Of a DNA stretch of 64,000 nt, positions 48,960 through 61,353 are shown piece after piece. This DNA comes from Cupriavidus necator (GTDB lineage Bacteria; Pseudomonadota; Gammaproteobacteria; Burkholderiales; Burkholderiaceae). The DNA lies in the NCBI RefSeq assembly GCF_013141915.1, contig NZ_SROX01000002.1, forward strand, positions 581,176-645,175. The letters are read 5' to 3'. Below the pieces are notes generated by a model. The model was not told the DNA's origin. It worked only from the letters and a program-made list of their open reading frames with translations, and made no database searches. The position numbers and the translations under genes are program-made. Position 1 is the stretch's first letter. Every line of letters begins with the position of its first letter.

Positions 48960-49394
48960 ATGAAACTGCTAGCCGATATCGACCTGCGCAGCGATCCCGC
49001 AGCCGCGTTCTACCTCAAGCATGAAGTCGTCGACGTGGTGTTCGCCACGGCAGCGGGCGAGCTGATCAGCCGCGAAGGCCCCAACCGCTACCAGCCCGGC
49101 GATGCGCTGGTCACCAGCGCCACTGGCGACCGCTGGTGCGTATCGCGCGATCGCTTCGATCCCAAGTACGAAGCCATCCCGCCGCTGGCACACGGCCAGG
49201 ACGGCGCCTACCGCAACAAGCCGGTCCCGGTGCTGGCGCGCCAGATGGGCGAGCCCTTCAGCATCGAACGCAGCGCCGGTGGCGACGTGCTGCACGGCAA
49301 GCCGGGCGACTGGCTGATGCAATACGCGCCCGGCGACTATGGCATCACCGAGCGCGCGCGGTTTGAACAGGTGTACCGGCCGCTGCAGGACTGA
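48960..49394 (+). CDS. PGDYG-domain hypothetical protein
   Basis: 144 aa. The start ATG at 48960 is six bases after thiD; a TTG at 48951 would overlap the thiD stop and is less likely. The C-terminal GDWLMQYAPGDYGI is the PGDYG motif that names the family, preceded by NRYQPGDALV and FSIERSAGGDVLHGKPGDW. It seems to be a small beta-rich protein. Function unknown; co-transcription with thiD is likely from spacing. Confidence 0.75.
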   Translation: MKLLADIDLRSDPAAAFYLKHEVVDVVFATAAGELISREGPNRYQPGDALVTSATGDRWCVSRDRFDPKYEAIPPLAHGQDGAYRNKPVPVLARQMGEPFSIERSAGGDVLHGKPGDWLMQYAPGDYGITERARFEQVYRPLQD

Positions 49395-49417
49395 ACGGCC
49401 GGGTTTTCACGCAGGAA

Positions 49418-49867
49418 TCAGTTGCCGCCGCTGGACAGCGGCACCAGCTTGAACGCCGCCCGTGCCACGCACACCACGTTGCCGTCGGCATCCTTCACTT
49501 CCCCCTCGCAGAACGCAATGCGCGCGCCGCGACGCAGGCAGCGCGCTTCCAGCGTCAGCTCGCCGCGCGCGGCGGCCAGGAAATGGGTCGACATGTCGAT
49601 GGTGATCACGCCCGTCTCGGTGGGCGCATGCGAGCGTGCCGCGCCGCTCAGCGTGAAATCCAGCGTCGCCATCAGCGTGCCGCCGTGCACGTCGCCGCGG
49701 CTGTTCACCAGTTGCGGGTGCGCCGGCAGCCGCGTGCGGCAGTAGCCCTCTTCGATCAACTCCGGCTGCAGGCCGAAATAACGCATCAGCGGCACGTCGA
49801 TGCCGAAATAGGGCTTTTCGGACGTGCCGGGGGCGGCGGGGACGATGGTGGGGAGCTGGGTCGACAT
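49418..49867 (-). CDS. PaaI family thioesterase (hotdog fold)
   Basis: 149 aa. The hotdog core RGDVHGGTLMATLDFTLSGA carries the active-site HGG with Asp/Thr around it, followed by VITIDMSTHFLAAARGELTL. It hydrolyses aryl- or acyl-CoA thioesters; the substrate is not clear. It converges with the PGDYG gene, 23 bp apart. Confidence 0.9.
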   Translation of the reverse strand: MSTQLPTIVPAAPGTSEKPYFGIDVPLMRYFGLQPELIEEGYCRTRLPAHPQLVNSRGDVHGGTLMATLDFTLSGAARSHAPTETGVITIDMSTHFLAAARGELTLEARCLRRGARIAFCEGEVKDADGNVVCVARAAFKLVPLSSGGN

Positions 49868-50014
49868 GGTGGGCGCTGCGGGAGGGTTGGCGGGGAATGC
49901 TGCCCGACATCATAGCGGTGGGTCCGGTCCGGCTCCCGCGGCTGGGCGAATGTCGCACAAATCTTGTCCCCGGAAAGCCGCCGTAGCTCGCGCCGAGGGA
50001 ACCAGGCTGCCCTC

Positions 50015-50521
50015 TCAGAACTCCTGCCGCATCGCCACGCGCTGCCGCAATCCCGCGGCGCGCTGTGCCGCCAGCGCCTCCGCCAGCAACGGACACAGCT
50101 CGCCGTCCTCCAGCCGCCGGAACCCCATCGAGGCATAGAACGGCGCATTCCAGGGTAAATGCGCGAAGGTGGTCAGGTTCAGCGTGCGCAGGCCGTTCGC
50201 CCGCGCCCAGCCCTGCACGGTCCCGACCAGCGCGCGCCCGATACCGCGCCGGCCATGGTCCGGATGCACGTCCATTTCATCGAGATAGCCGCAGGCGCCA
50301 TTGCGGCTGGCCAGTGCGAAGCCGGCGATTTCGCCCGCACGCTCGGCCACCCACAACCGCCCTTCGCGCTGCGCGGCGGCCAGCGCCGAGTCCGGCGTGC
50401 TGACCAGGCGCAGCAGCGCCGGCAGGTCGCCCTCTGGGAACAGCGCCGCCGCGGCCAGTTCGATGTCAGGCAGCCGCGGCAGGTCAGCCACGGCCGCCAG
50501 GCGAATGCGCGGCGCGGGCAT
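50015..50521 (-). CDS. GNAT family N-acetyltransferase
   Basis: 168 aa. The acetyl-CoA-binding motif A is MDVHPDHGRRGIGRALVGTV, followed by FAHLPWNAPFYASMGFRRL, the C-terminal GNAT part. The substrate is unknown. It is seven bp downstream of thiE on the same strand and may be co-transcribed with the thiamin genes. Confidence 0.9.
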   Translation of the reverse strand: MPAPRIRLAAVADLPRLPDIELAAAALFPEGDLPALLRLVSTPDSALAAAQREGRLWVAERAGEIAGFALASRNGACGYLDEMDVHPDHGRRGIGRALVGTVQGWARANGLRTLNLTTFAHLPWNAPFYASMGFRRLEDGELCPLLAEALAAQRAAGLRQRVAMRQEF

Positions 50522-50528
50522 GGCGCGC

Positions 50529-51665
50529 TCAGTTGGCCGGGAACAAGCTGACGAGGCGGGCCACCGCGGCCGGCACGTCGTCGGCTTCGGTGACGGCGCG
50601 CACCACGGCGGCGCTGCCCACGCCCACGGCCAGCACCTCGCGCATATTCGTCGCGTTGACGCCGCCGATGCCCACCAGCGATGGGATCACCGGCTGCATC
50701 AGCTTTACGTAGGCGCGGAAGCGGCCCATGCCCTGCGGCTGGGTCGGCATCACCTTGGTGGTGGTCGGGAAGATCGCGCCCAGCGCCAGGTAGCTGGGGC
50801 GGACCGCCGCGACGCGCAGCATCTCGGCGTAACCATGCGTGGACACGCCCAGCCGCAGCCCGGATGCGCGGATCGCATCGAGGTCGGCGTCAGCGAGATC
50901 TTCCTGGCCCAGGTGGATGCCGTAGATGCCGCTCTGCTCGCCGCCGTGGGCCGCGCGATAGTCGATCGCGGCCTGCCAGTGGTCGTTGATGAACAGGCGC
51001 GACGACGAGCCCCGCATGGCCTCGGCCGCGCGCGCGATCTCGGCACGCACCGCGGCCGGATCCTCGGACTTGAAGCGCAGCTGTACCGTCGGCACCTTCA
51101 GCGGCGCCAGGCGCTCGATCCACTCGGCGCTCGGCACCACCACGTACAGGCCCAGCGCGGGGCACGGCGCGAACGGCTCGACGGCCTGCTCCGGCGCCAC
51201 CAGCGCGGCATGGCGCACGCGCGGGAAGCGCGCGAAGTCGGACGGCCAGTCGGCCGAGCCCGGGGCCCAGGCGCGCGCCAGCACCAGGGCGTCATGCGCG
51301 GGGAAATGCAGCGACAAACTCGCCAGCAGCACCGCGACGAACGCGGCCGAATGCGGCTGGTCGCTGTCCGCAGCAACCGAAAACACCCACGTGCCCATCG
51401 GCGAGCGCACCGTGTCGATCCACTGGCCGCCTTCGCGGTCGGTCTCGATCAGGGTGGCGCCGCTGGCGGCGACGCGCGCGATGACTGCCTCGGTGGCTTC
51501 GCCGTCGGACAGCAGCACGTCGTGCGCGCCCGGCTGCGCAGGCGCATCTTCAAGACGCCAGGCCTGCCACGGCTGGTCATCGACGCCGAAGGTCTCGCCA
51601 TAGTGTTCCAGCACCGCCGCGCGCAGCGGACCATCGCTGGGGGCGTGGACGGGGCGGCGGGTCAT
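50529..51665 (-). CDS. thiE: thiamine-phosphate synthase with long N-terminal extension
   Basis: 378 aa against about 210-220 aa for ordinary ThiE. The C-terminal half (about 165-375) is the ThiE TIM barrel: VQLRFKSEDPA, LFINDHWQAAI, GIHLGQEDL, LGVSTHGYAE, LALGAIFPTTTKVMP and VGIGGVNATN. It joins HMP-PP and thiazole phosphate to make thiamin phosphate. The first 160 residues look like a degenerate TIM-barrel or regulatory domain and carry no motif I recognise. The start overlaps the thiG stop by four bases. Confidence 0.9.
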   Translation of the reverse strand: MTRRPVHAPSDGPLRAAVLEHYGETFGVDDQPWQAWRLEDAPAQPGAHDVLLSDGEATEAVIARVAASGATLIETDREGGQWIDTVRSPMGTWVFSVAADSDQPHSAAFVAVLLASLSLHFPAHDALVLARAWAPGSADWPSDFARFPRVRHAALVAPEQAVEPFAPCPALGLYVVVPSAEWIERLAPLKVPTVQLRFKSEDPAAVRAEIARAAEAMRGSSSRLFINDHWQAAIDYRAAHGGEQSGIYGIHLGQEDLADADLDAIRASGLRLGVSTHGYAEMLRVAAVRPSYLALGAIFPTTTKVMPTQPQGMGRFRAYVKLMQPVIPSLVGIGGVNATNMREVLAVGVGSAAVVRAVTEADDVPAAVARLVSLFPAN

Positions 51666-52498
51666 GCGCGCTGCTCCGTGTGGTCGGCGTGCCAGAACGG
51701 CATGCCGACCACCGGGGTGCTGGCCTGCGCGATTTCGCGCTCGGGCATCGGCCCGGCCAGGTAGGCGGTGCGGCCCGCCGCCACGGCCTGCGCGAAGGCA
51801 CGCGCCATGTCGACCGGGTAGGCGGCCTGCGCCACTGCGGTGTTGAGCAGCACGCCGTCGTAGCCCCACTCCAGCACCTGCGCCGCGTGCGACGGCAGCC
51901 CCAGGCCGGCGTCAACGATCAGCGGGGTGTCCGGCAGGCGCTCGCGCAGCACGCGCATCGCATGCGGATTGACCGCGCCACGGCCGGTGCCGATCGGCGC
52001 GGCCCACGGCATCAGCGCCTGGCAGCCGACGTCGAGCAGCCGGCGGCATAGCACCAGGTCCTCGGTACAGTACGGCAGCACCTTGAAGCCTTCCTTGATC
52101 AGGGTCTCGGCCACGGCCGGCAGGTTGAGCGTATCGGGCTGCAGCGTGTAGTCGTCGCCGATCAGCTCGAGCTTGATCCACGGCGTCTCGAACACCTCGC
52201 GCGCCATCATCGCGGTGGTGATGACTTCCTGCGCGGTGAAGCAGCCGGCGGTGTTGGGCAGCACCGGCACGTTCAGCGCCTTCAGCATCTGCCAGAACGC
52301 CTGGCCGCCCTCGCCGTCGCCCACCGCTCCCTGGCGGCGCAGCGCGACAGTGATCATGGCCGGCATGGAGGCCTGCACGGCCGCTTCCAGCGTGGCCGGC
52401 GACGGATAGCGCGCGGTTCCCAGCAGCAGGCGCGAGCCGAACGACTCGCCATACAGCACGAACGGGTCGCGCAGGGTTTCGGAAGGTTCGAAGGTCAT
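51662..52498 (-). CDS. thiG: thiazole synthase
   Basis: 278 aa. It forms the thiazole phosphate ring from deoxyxylulose phosphate, dehydroglycine and ThiS thiocarboxylate. Signature segments: SRLLLGTARYPS, VPVLPNTAGCFTAQEVITTA, WIKLELIGDDYTLQPD, LMPWAAPIGTGRGAVN and DAGLGLPSHAAQVLEWG. It is four bp from thiS upstream and overlaps thiE by four bases, all in one operon. Confidence 0.96.
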   Translation of the reverse strand: MTFEPSETLRDPFVLYGESFGSRLLLGTARYPSPATLEAAVQASMPAMITVALRRQGAVGDGEGGQAFWQMLKALNVPVLPNTAGCFTAQEVITTAMMAREVFETPWIKLELIGDDYTLQPDTLNLPAVAETLIKEGFKVLPYCTEDLVLCRRLLDVGCQALMPWAAPIGTGRGAVNPHAMRVLRERLPDTPLIVDAGLGLPSHAAQVLEWGYDGVLLNTAVAQAAYPVDMARAFAQAVAAGRTAYLAGPMPEREIAQASTPVVGMPFWHADHTEQRA

Positions 52499-52502
52499 GG
52501 GG

Positions 52503-52700
52503 TCAGCCTCCCGTCACGGGTTGCACGAGGTCGATGCGGTCGCCGGCCGCAAGGGGGGTGTTGGCATGCGCGGCGCGCGGCACGAACTGGCCGTTGACCG
52601 CCGCGGCAAAGGGAGGCGCGATCTGCGCCGCGCTCACCGCGTCCGCCAGCGTGGCGGATTCGGCAAGGGCGAGCGGTCGGCCGTTGAGCAGGATATCCAT
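52503..52700 (-). CDS. thiS: sulfur carrier protein ThiS
   Basis: 65 aa ubiquitin-fold protein: MDILLNGRPLALAESATLAD, later FVPRAAHANTPLAAGDRIDL and the C-terminal GG that is thiocarboxylated. It donates sulfur to the ThiG reaction. It lies between thiO (12 bp upstream) and thiG (4 bp downstream). Confidence 0.95.
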   Translation of the reverse strand: MDILLNGRPLALAESATLADAVSAAQIAPPFAAAVNGQFVPRAAHANTPLAAGDRIDLVQPVTGG

Positions 52701-52712
52701 GTCAGTCTTGCG

Positions 52713-53903
52713 TTAGTGCAGCAGCCCGGAGTGCGCGCGCATCGCGGCCGCCGGCGCTTCCGTCACGGCTTCGATCATGCCGGGCCAGCGCAGCGCGGCA
52801 GGCACCGCGTGGGCGGCAGGATCGTCCTTGAGCAACGCGCTCACCACCGCGCACGCGGCCTCGGTCACCGCCGGTGCAATCAGGAAGCCGTGGCGGTACA
52901 GGCCGTTGACGCGTACCACACGCGCCTGCTGGTCGACGCGGATCGCCGGCAGGTGGTCGGGCCGCGTGGGGCGGCGCTGCACATTCAGCTCGAGCACGCG
53001 CGCCTCGCCGAAAGCGGGATGCAGCGAGTGCGCCGCCGACAGCAGCTCCAGCGCGGAACGCACGCTCATCGGCGAATCGTCCTCGCTTTCCAGCTCGGTC
53101 GCGCCGATCACGTACAGGTCGTTGGGCTTGGGAGCAATATAGATCGGGTAGCGCGGATGCAGCAGCCGCACCGGCCGGTGCAGCTTCACGTCGGGCGCAT
53201 GCACGCGCACCACTTCGCCGCGCAGCCCGCGCAGCCCGGGCGTGGTGCCGCCGGGCTGCGCCGGCCACGCCGCGCGCGCGCCCAGGCCGCGGCAATCGAG
53301 CACCACGTCGGCGCGGATGCCCAGCGTTGGCAGCGTGTTGGCTTCCACTTCCCCAGCCTCCCAGACGCAATGCACGCCTTCGCTGACCGCGCACGACAGC
53401 AGGGCGCGCAGCGCGCCGCGGTTGTCGAGCTGGCCTTCGCCGGCCAGCAGCAGGCCCTGCGGGAAGCGGCCCGCCAGCGCGGGCTCGGCCTCGCCGACGC
53501 CCGCGGCATCGAGCGCACGCAGCCGCTTTGCCACCAGCTCGGGCGGCGCCACGGCGCGCACGCGGCTGGTGAACAGCGACATCTCGGCGCGGTCGCGCGC
53601 GTGCCACACCACCAGCGTGCCGTCTTCCTGGAAGAAGACCGGATCAGGCAGTTCGGCCAGCCAAGCGCGCCACAGGTCGACACTGGCGACGCCGAGGTCG
53701 ACGATGCGGCGCTCGGCGATGGCCGACTCGGCCAGCGGCGCCAGCATGGCCGCGGCCACATAGGCGGCAGAGCCCGCGCCGTCCGGGCCGGCCCGCTCCA
53801 CCAGCGCCACGCGGGCGCCGCTGCGGACCAGCAACCAGGCGGCCAGGCGGCCGGCAAGGCCGGCCCCGAGGATGGCGACGTCAAACGACTGCACTGCTGT
53901 CAT
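52713..53903 (-). CDS. thiO: glycine oxidase ThiO
   Basis: 396 aa FAD enzyme of the DAO family. It oxidises glycine to the imine needed for thiazole synthesis. The FAD Rossmann motif is FDVAILGAGLAGRLAAWLLV (8-27); later regions DCRGLGARAAWP, LRGEVVRVHAPD, YIAPKPNDLYVIGATE and LYRHGFLIAPAVTE (C-terminal FAD contact) agree with ThiO. It heads the thiO-thiS-thiG-thiE group. In aerobic bacteria ThiO replaces ThiH, so the thiamin route here is the oxygen-dependent one. Confidence 0.92.
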   Translation of the reverse strand: MTAVQSFDVAILGAGLAGRLAAWLLVRSGARVALVERAGPDGAGSAAYVAAAMLAPLAESAIAERRIVDLGVASVDLWRAWLAELPDPVFFQEDGTLVVWHARDRAEMSLFTSRVRAVAPPELVAKRLRALDAAGVGEAEPALAGRFPQGLLLAGEGQLDNRGALRALLSCAVSEGVHCVWEAGEVEANTLPTLGIRADVVLDCRGLGARAAWPAQPGGTTPGLRGLRGEVVRVHAPDVKLHRPVRLLHPRYPIYIAPKPNDLYVIGATELESEDDSPMSVRSALELLSAAHSLHPAFGEARVLELNVQRRPTRPDHLPAIRVDQQARVVRVNGLYRHGFLIAPAVTEAACAVVSALLKDDPAAHAVPAALRWPGMIEAVTEAPAAAMRAHSGLLH

Positions 53904-53959
53904 GAGGGTGTTGTGCCGGACGCGCCGTTGCGGCCGCGTCCGGCCTCCTTGTTATCGGT

Positions 53960-53987
53960 GCCGCCGCGCGGGGCGCTGCGCGGCGGC
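53960..53987. terminator. GC-rich hairpin between thiC and thiO
   Basis: GCCGCCGCGC (53960-53969) pairs perfectly with GCGCGGCGGC (53978-53987) around an 8-base loop, in the 134 bp between thiC and thiO. It has no T-tract; it could attenuate readthrough from thiC or simply separate the units. Confidence 0.4.
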
Positions 53988-54037
53988 GGATCTTGCGCGG
54001 GCACGGGTTGCGAGGCCATGCCCGTACTGCGGTTGCC

Positions 54038-56115
<2,078 letters not shown>

Positions 56116-56320
56116 CATCCAACGGGGTGAATTTAAGCACAGAGCCCCGATGGGCGCCAGTGCCAGTTCACTACGGTTGGTGGTGCCACAGCTGTGCAAA
56201 AAGGTATCGAATCGCGCATTCTGCATCGCAAAAAGCGCTTCAGGCGGACAACCCGGCACTCGAACGCCCGCCACGTGCTCTACCATGCAAGCAAACGGCA
56301 AGCCCGATCCAGGAGACATC

Positions 56321-57991
56321 ATGACTGACGCCGCCACCCACCGCGTCTTCAACCAGGTGCCGGATCTCGCGCACTACAACCTGTTCGACAGCGACCCCAC
56401 GGTGCGGTCCGCGCTGGAGCGCCTGAGCGGCGGCTGGCATGCCGACGCGCTGCGGCAATTCGGCGCGCGGCTGGGCGAGCCGGAAGTGCAGCAATGGGCC
56501 GCGGATGCCAACCGCCATACGCCGGAGCTGCGCACCCACAGCCGCACCGGCGAGCGCATCGACACGGTCGAGTTCCACCCCGGCTGGCACGCGCTGCTGG
56601 GGCTGCTGCGCGGCCAGCAGTTGCAGGCCCTGCCCTTCGCGCAACCGCGCGCCGGCGCCTGGGCCGCGCGCACGGCGGGGTACTTCCTGCAGGCACAGGT
56701 GGAATCGGGTTCGCTATGCCCGCCCACCATGACCTTCGCCAGCATCCCCGTGCTGCGCAAGGAAACCGCGCTGTTCGCCGAGCTGGAACCGCGCCTGTAT
56801 GCCACGGAGCATGATGCGCGCGACCTCCCGTGGCGCAGCAAGACCGCAGTCATGATCGGCATGGGCATGACCGAAAAGCAGGGGGGCTCCGACGTGCGCG
56901 CCAACACCACGGTGGCGCGCCCGGTGCGCGGCGAAGGCCGCGGCGCGGAGTACGTGCTGACCGGCCACAAGTGGTTCTTCTCCGCGCCGATGTGCGATGC
57001 GCACCTGGTGGTGGCGCGCATGGGCGCCGAGGACGGCCCGCTGTCGTGCTTCTTCGTGCCGCGTTTCCGCGACGACGGCAGCAGGAACGCGGTGCAGATC
57101 CAGCGGCTCAAGGACAAGCTGGGCAACCGCTCCAATGCCAGCAGCGAAGTCGAGTTCCGCGACGCCGCCGGCATCCTGATCGGCGAGGAAGGACGCGGCA
57201 TCCCCACCATCATCGAGATGGCGACCAATACGCGGCTCGACTGCGTGATCGGCAGCTCGGCCATCCTGCGCGCGGCGTTCGTGCAGGCGCTGCACCATGC
57301 GCGCCACCGCAGCGCGTTCGGCCGGCAGCTGGTCGACCAGCCGCTGATGCGCAATGTGCTGGCGGACCTGGCGCTGGAATCCGAAGCGGCCACGCTGCTG
57401 ATGATGGAGCTGGGCCACGCCTTCGAGCATGCCGAGGGCGACCACCCCGACCCGCTCGCCGCGGCCTGGAAACGCGTGGTCACGCCCGCGGCCAAGTTCT
57501 GGATCTGCAAGCGCACCCTCGAAGCCACCGGCGAAGCGATGGAAGTCTGGGGCGGCAACGGCTATGTCGAGGAAGGCCCGATGGCGCGGCTGTACCGCGA
57601 GGCGCCGGTCAATTCGATCTGGGAAGGCTCGGGCAACATCATGTGCCTGGACGTGCTGCGCGCGCTGCAGCGCAATCCGGACGATGGCGCGCGCCTGCTG
57701 CAGGACCTGGCGCGCCGTGCCGGCGGCCATCCCGCAGTGCGCGCCGAACTGGCCTCGCTGCAGGCCATGCTGCGCGAGACTGCCGACCACCTGGAAGCCA
57801 ATGCACGCCGCTTTGCGCAGGGCCTGGTGCTGACTGCGCAGGCGGCGCTGATGCTGGCGCATGCCGACCCCGCGAACGCCGAGCTGTTCGTCGCCAGCCG
57901 GCTCGGGCGGCAGCACGGCCGTGTGTTCGGCACGCTCGATGCGGATGCCGACGCGCTCGGGCGGGTCGCGTCGCGCGGCTTCGAGGGCTAG
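56321..57991 (+). CDS. aidB: AidB-like acyl-CoA dehydrogenase
   Basis: 556 aa flavoprotein. The ATG at 56321 has a good AGGAGA site. [17 protein letters not shown] near residue 185-201 is the AidB signature, with [34 protein letters not shown] and [20 protein letters not shown] toward the C-terminus. E. coli AidB is induced by alkylating agents and protects DNA, probably without classical acyl-CoA dehydrogenase activity. Divergent from the thiC leader; it converges on the GMC gene with overlapping stops (CTAG). Confidence 0.93.
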   Translation: MTDAATHRVFNQVPDLAHYNLFDSDPTVRSALERLSGGWHADALRQFGARLGEPEVQQWAADANRHTPELRTHSRTGERIDTVEFHPGWHALLGLLRGQQLQALPFAQPRAGAWAARTAGYFLQAQVESGSLCPPTMTFASIPVLRKETALFAELEPRLYATEHDARDLPWRSKTAVMIGMGMTEKQGGSDVRANTTVARPVRGEGRGAEYVLTGHKWFFSAPMCDAHLVVARMGAEDGPLSCFFVPRFRDDGSRNAVQIQRLKDKLGNRSNASSEVEFRDAAGILIGEEGRGIPTIIEMATNTRLDCVIGSSAILRAAFVQALHHARHRSAFGRQLVDQPLMRNVLADLALESEAATLLMMELGHAFEHAEGDHPDPLAAAWKRVVTPAAKFWICKRTLEATGEAMEVWGGNGYVEEGPMARLYREAPVNSIWEGSGNIMCLDVLRALQRNPDDGARLLQDLARRAGGHPAVRAELASLQAMLRETADHLEANARRFAQGLVLTAQAALMLAHADPANAELFVASRLGRQHGRVFGTLDADADALGRVASRGFEG

Positions 57992-59667
57992 GCCTCCATC
58001 GACTCCAGCACCCGCAGCATCACCCGTGGCGCATAGCGGATCAGGTCGTGCGCGCGCTCGCCGATCATGATCGCGGGCGCGTTGGTGTTGCCGCCGATCA
58101 GCGTCGGCATCACCGAGGCATCGACCACGCGCAGGCCCTCGACGCCGCGCACGCGCAGCTGCGGGTCCACCACTGCCATCGCATCCATGCCCATGCGGCA
58201 GGTGCCGACCGCGTGGTAGATGGTGTCGGCGCGCGCGCGGATCAACGCGCGCACGGCGGCATCGTCGCTGCCATCGGCACGCAGGCCGGCCGTATAGAGT
58301 TCGCGCCCGCCAAAGCACGCCAACTGCGGCTGCGACAGGATGCTGCGCACGATGCGCACGCCGGCCACCATGTCGTCGAGGTCGCGCCCGTCGCTCAGGT
58401 ACTTCGGATCGATCAGCGGCGCTCGCCGGATATCGGCCGCGGCCAGGCGGACCTCGCCGCGGCTGCGCGGGCGCAGCAGGCAGACATGGCAGGAATAGCC
58501 ATGGCCGACATTCAGCTTGCGCATATGGTCGTCCGCCAGGCCGACCACGAAATGCAGCTGCAGGTCGGGCTCGGGCAGTGCCGGGTGGCTGCGCACGAAG
58601 CCGCCCGCCTCGGCGAAGTTGCTCGACATCATGCCGGCGCGCTCGCGCCGGTAGCGCAGCATTTCGGACAGCAGCCGCGCCAGGCCGCCGAACGATACCC
58701 CGAACAGTTCGGGCACGGCGGTGCGCTTGTGCAGCACCACGTCGAGATGATCCTGCAGGTTGGCGCCCACGCCGGGCAGGTCATGCACCACGCCGATGCC
58801 GTGTTCGCGCAGGTGCGCGGCGGGACCGACGCCCGAGACCATCAGCAGCTGCGGCGAGCCGAACGTGCCCGCGCACACGATCACGTCGCGACGCGCGCGC
58901 AGCAGCTGCTGGCGGCCGTCACGCAGCACCAGTACCCCGGTGGCGTGGCGGCCTTCGAAGACGATGCGCAGGGCTTGCGTGTCGGTCAGCACGTGCAACC
59001 GCGCACGGCCGCCATTGCAGGCGCGGTCGCGCACGTTGCCGCCGTGCAGGTAGGCACGCGCGGCATTCCAGCGTTCGCCGGCGTGTTGCGTGACCTGGTA
59101 CCAGCCGATGCCTTCCTGCTCTTCACCGTTGAAATCGTCGTTGCGCGGATAGCCAGCCTGCTGCGCGGCCTCGATGAAGCGCTCGGCGAACGGGTTGGGC
59201 GTGCGCAGGTCGCTGACATGGAGCGGGCCATTGCCGCCATGCAGCGGGTCTTCGTCGCTGCCCGCCAGGCGCTCGTTGCATTCGGCGCGGCGGAAGTACG
59301 GCAGCACGTCGTCCCAGGACCAGCCATCGCAGCCGGCGTCGGCCCAGGCATCGTAGTCGGCGGGCCGGCCGCGCGTGTAGATCATGGCATTGATCGACGA
59401 GCAGCCGCCCAGCCCGCGCCCGCGCGGCTGGTAGCCGCGGCGGCCGTTCAGGCCCGGCTGCGGCACGGTCTGGAAGCCGTAGTTGCGTGCGCCCGCGCGC
59501 GGCAGCATCGCGGCCAGCCCGGCGGGTGTGCGCACCAGCACATGGTGGTCGTGGTGCCCGGCCTCGACCAGGGCGATGGTGTCGTCGCCGCTGTCGGCCA
59601 GGCGCCCCGCCAGCGCACAGCCCGCCGAGCCCGCGCCGACGATGACGTAGTCATAGGTGGTTTCCAT
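57988..59667 (-). CDS. GMC family FAD-dependent oxidoreductase (choline/alcohol dehydrogenase-like)
   Basis: 559 aa from [20 protein letters not shown] at 59667; 13 extra upstream codons are unlikely. The FAD Rossmann motif is at 9-25, the GMC signature [17 protein letters not shown] near 85-101, and the C-terminal HAVGTCRMG with catalytic His and [20 protein letters not shown] are all intact. Substrate not determinable; the aldehyde dehydrogenase on the opposite strand could be a functional partner for an alcohol-to-acid route. Transcribed divergently from it across 281 bp (59668-59948). Confidence 0.92.
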   Translation of the reverse strand: METTYDYVIVGAGSAGCALAGRLADSGDDTIALVEAGHHDHHVLVRTPAGLAAMLPRAGARNYGFQTVPQPGLNGRRGYQPRGRGLGGCSSINAMIYTRGRPADYDAWADAGCDGWSWDDVLPYFRRAECNERLAGSDEDPLHGGNGPLHVSDLRTPNPFAERFIEAAQQAGYPRNDDFNGEEQEGIGWYQVTQHAGERWNAARAYLHGGNVRDRACNGGRARLHVLTDTQALRIVFEGRHATGVLVLRDGRQQLLRARRDVIVCAGTFGSPQLLMVSGVGPAAHLREHGIGVVHDLPGVGANLQDHLDVVLHKRTAVPELFGVSFGGLARLLSEMLRYRRERAGMMSSNFAEAGGFVRSHPALPEPDLQLHFVVGLADDHMRKLNVGHGYSCHVCLLRPRSRGEVRLAAADIRRAPLIDPKYLSDGRDLDDMVAGVRIVRSILSQPQLACFGGRELYTAGLRADGSDDAAVRALIRARADTIYHAVGTCRMGMDAMAVVDPQLRVRGVEGLRVVDASVMPTLIGGNTNAPAIMIGERAHDLIRYAPRVMLRVLESMEA

Positions 59668-59948
59668 CTGTCTCCCCGCGATTCCGCAGGCGGCGCGCAT
59701 GCGCAAGCCGGGCTGCGCCGGCGCGCGCGCCCTGTCCGTCCAGCGGATGGCAAGCCGTGAGCTTCAGTGTAGGCGCTGGCTGCGCTGGCTCAAGAACTGG
59801 AGGAGGTTGGCGGCAACGAAATGCGCGGGCGCGACGGACAGGCGTTTGAATTGCCCATCTGGTAAGAAGCTTCCATTGTCTTGGCCGGCGCGCTGCCTTA
59901 GCGTGCGCGATGGTGCGCGAATGTGCGCGGAAATCCAGGAGCGCAGCC

Positions 59949-61352
59949 ATGCGAGAAGTCCCCGACCTGTCGTCCGTCTTCGGTGCGATGCATGCCGCCT
60001 CGCGGCGCGACCAGCTGCCCGCCTGGACCGTGCGTGCCGACCGCCTCCAGCGCCTGCGTCGCCTGGTGACCGAAAACCAGGCCGAAATTGCCGCGGCGAT
60101 CCACGCGGATTTCACCAACCGTCCGCGTCAGGAAACCGCGCTGCTGGAGGTGTTCCCCAGCCTTGCCGGCATCGACGATGCCCTGCGCCACGGCAAGCGC
60201 TGGATGCGCGTGCGCCGCGCCGCCACCGGCTTCTGGTTCCGCCCCGGCCGCTCGCGCCTGGTGCCGCAGCCGCTCGGCGTGGTGGGCATCGTGGTGCCCT
60301 GGAACTACCCGCTGTACCTGACCATCGGGCCGCTCGCCGGCGCGCTGGCCGCAGGCAATCGCGCCATGGTGAAGCTGTCGGAATACACGCCGCGCTTCGC
60401 GGCGCTGTTCGCACAGATGGTGCCGCAGCACTTCGCCCCGGACGAGATCGTGGTGGTCAACGGCGATGCCGAAGTGGGCAGCGCCTTCACCGCGCTGCCG
60501 TTCGACCACCTGCTGTTCACGGGCTCGACCGCGGTGGGCCACCATGTGATGCGCGCGGCGGCCGCCAACCTGACGCCGGTGACGCTGGAGCTGGGTGGCA
60601 AGTCCCCTGCCATCATCGGCGCCGGCGCTGACCTGGAGCGCGCGGTGGAGCGCATCCTGGTGGGCAAGCTGATGAACGCGGGGCAAACCTGCATCGCGCC
60701 GGATTATGTGCTGGTGCCGGAGGACTTGCGGGGGCAGCTGGTGGAAGCGGCGCGCCGCTGCGTCGGCCGGCTCTACCCGGACCTGGCACGCAACACGGAC
60801 TACACCAGCATCATCAGCCCGCGGCATTTCGCGCGGCTGGCGGGTTTGGTCGACGAGGCCGCGGCCCAGGGCGCCACCGTGGTGCCGCTGTCCGATGCAC
60901 AGCCGGACGCGCAGGCACGGCGCCTGCCGCCGGTGCTGCTGCTGGATGTGCCAGAGGAGGTGACCGCCCTGCGCGAGGAGATCTTCGGGCCGGTGCTGCC
61001 GGTGGTGACCTACCGCACGCTCGACGAGGCGGTGGATTACATCAACGCCCGCCCGCGCCCGCTCGCACTGTACCTGTTCGAACGCGACCGCGGCGCCATC
61101 GGCCATGTGATGAAGCAGACCGTCGCCGGCGGCGTTACCGTCAACGACACCCTGTTCCATATCGCCCAGGACGGCCTGCCGTTCGGCGGCGTCGGCGCCA
61201 GCGGCATGGGCGCGTATCACGGGCAGGCGGGCTTCGACACGTTCTCGAAGGTGAAGCCCGTGTTCCATCAGGCCAGCCTCAACGGCGCCGGCCTGCTCAA
61301 GCCGCCTTACGGCAAGACCTTCGAAACGATGCTGCGCTTGCTGCTGCGCTGA
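59949..61352 (+). CDS. aldehyde dehydrogenase, coniferyl-aldehyde type
   Basis: 467 aa; ATG at 59949 with AGGAG nine bases upstream; an in-frame extension to 59910 lacks support. It lacks the long N-terminus of classical ALDHs, like coniferyl-aldehyde and fatty aldehyde enzymes. Key parts: VGIVVPWNYPLYLTIGPLAG, LLFTGSTAVGHHVM, catalytic Glu in TLELGGKSPAII, catalytic Cys in NAGQTCIAPDY, and LREEIFGPVLPV. It oxidises an aldehyde to the acid with NAD(P)+; the name of the aldehyde is not certain. The stop codon is one base from that of the convergent Kdo hydroxylase gene. Confidence 0.92.
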   Translation: MREVPDLSSVFGAMHAASRRDQLPAWTVRADRLQRLRRLVTENQAEIAAAIHADFTNRPRQETALLEVFPSLAGIDDALRHGKRWMRVRRAATGFWFRPGRSRLVPQPLGVVGIVVPWNYPLYLTIGPLAGALAAGNRAMVKLSEYTPRFAALFAQMVPQHFAPDEIVVVNGDAEVGSAFTALPFDHLLFTGSTAVGHHVMRAAAANLTPVTLELGGKSPAIIGAGADLERAVERILVGKLMNAGQTCIAPDYVLVPEDLRGQLVEAARRCVGRLYPDLARNTDYTSIISPRHFARLAGLVDEAAAQGATVVPLSDAQPDAQARRLPPVLLLDVPEEVTALREEIFGPVLPVVTYRTLDEAVDYINARPRPLALYLFERDRGAIGHVMKQTVAGGVTVNDTLFHIAQDGLPFGGVGASGMGAYHGQAGFDTFSKVKPVFHQASLNGAGLLKPPYGKTFETMLRLLLR

Positions 61353-61353
61353 G

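Noticed and set aside
56830..59760. 976-codon open frame on the plus strand
   Set aside because: Overlaps aidB in another frame and the GMC gene antisense, with Arg/His/Gly-rich shadow composition.
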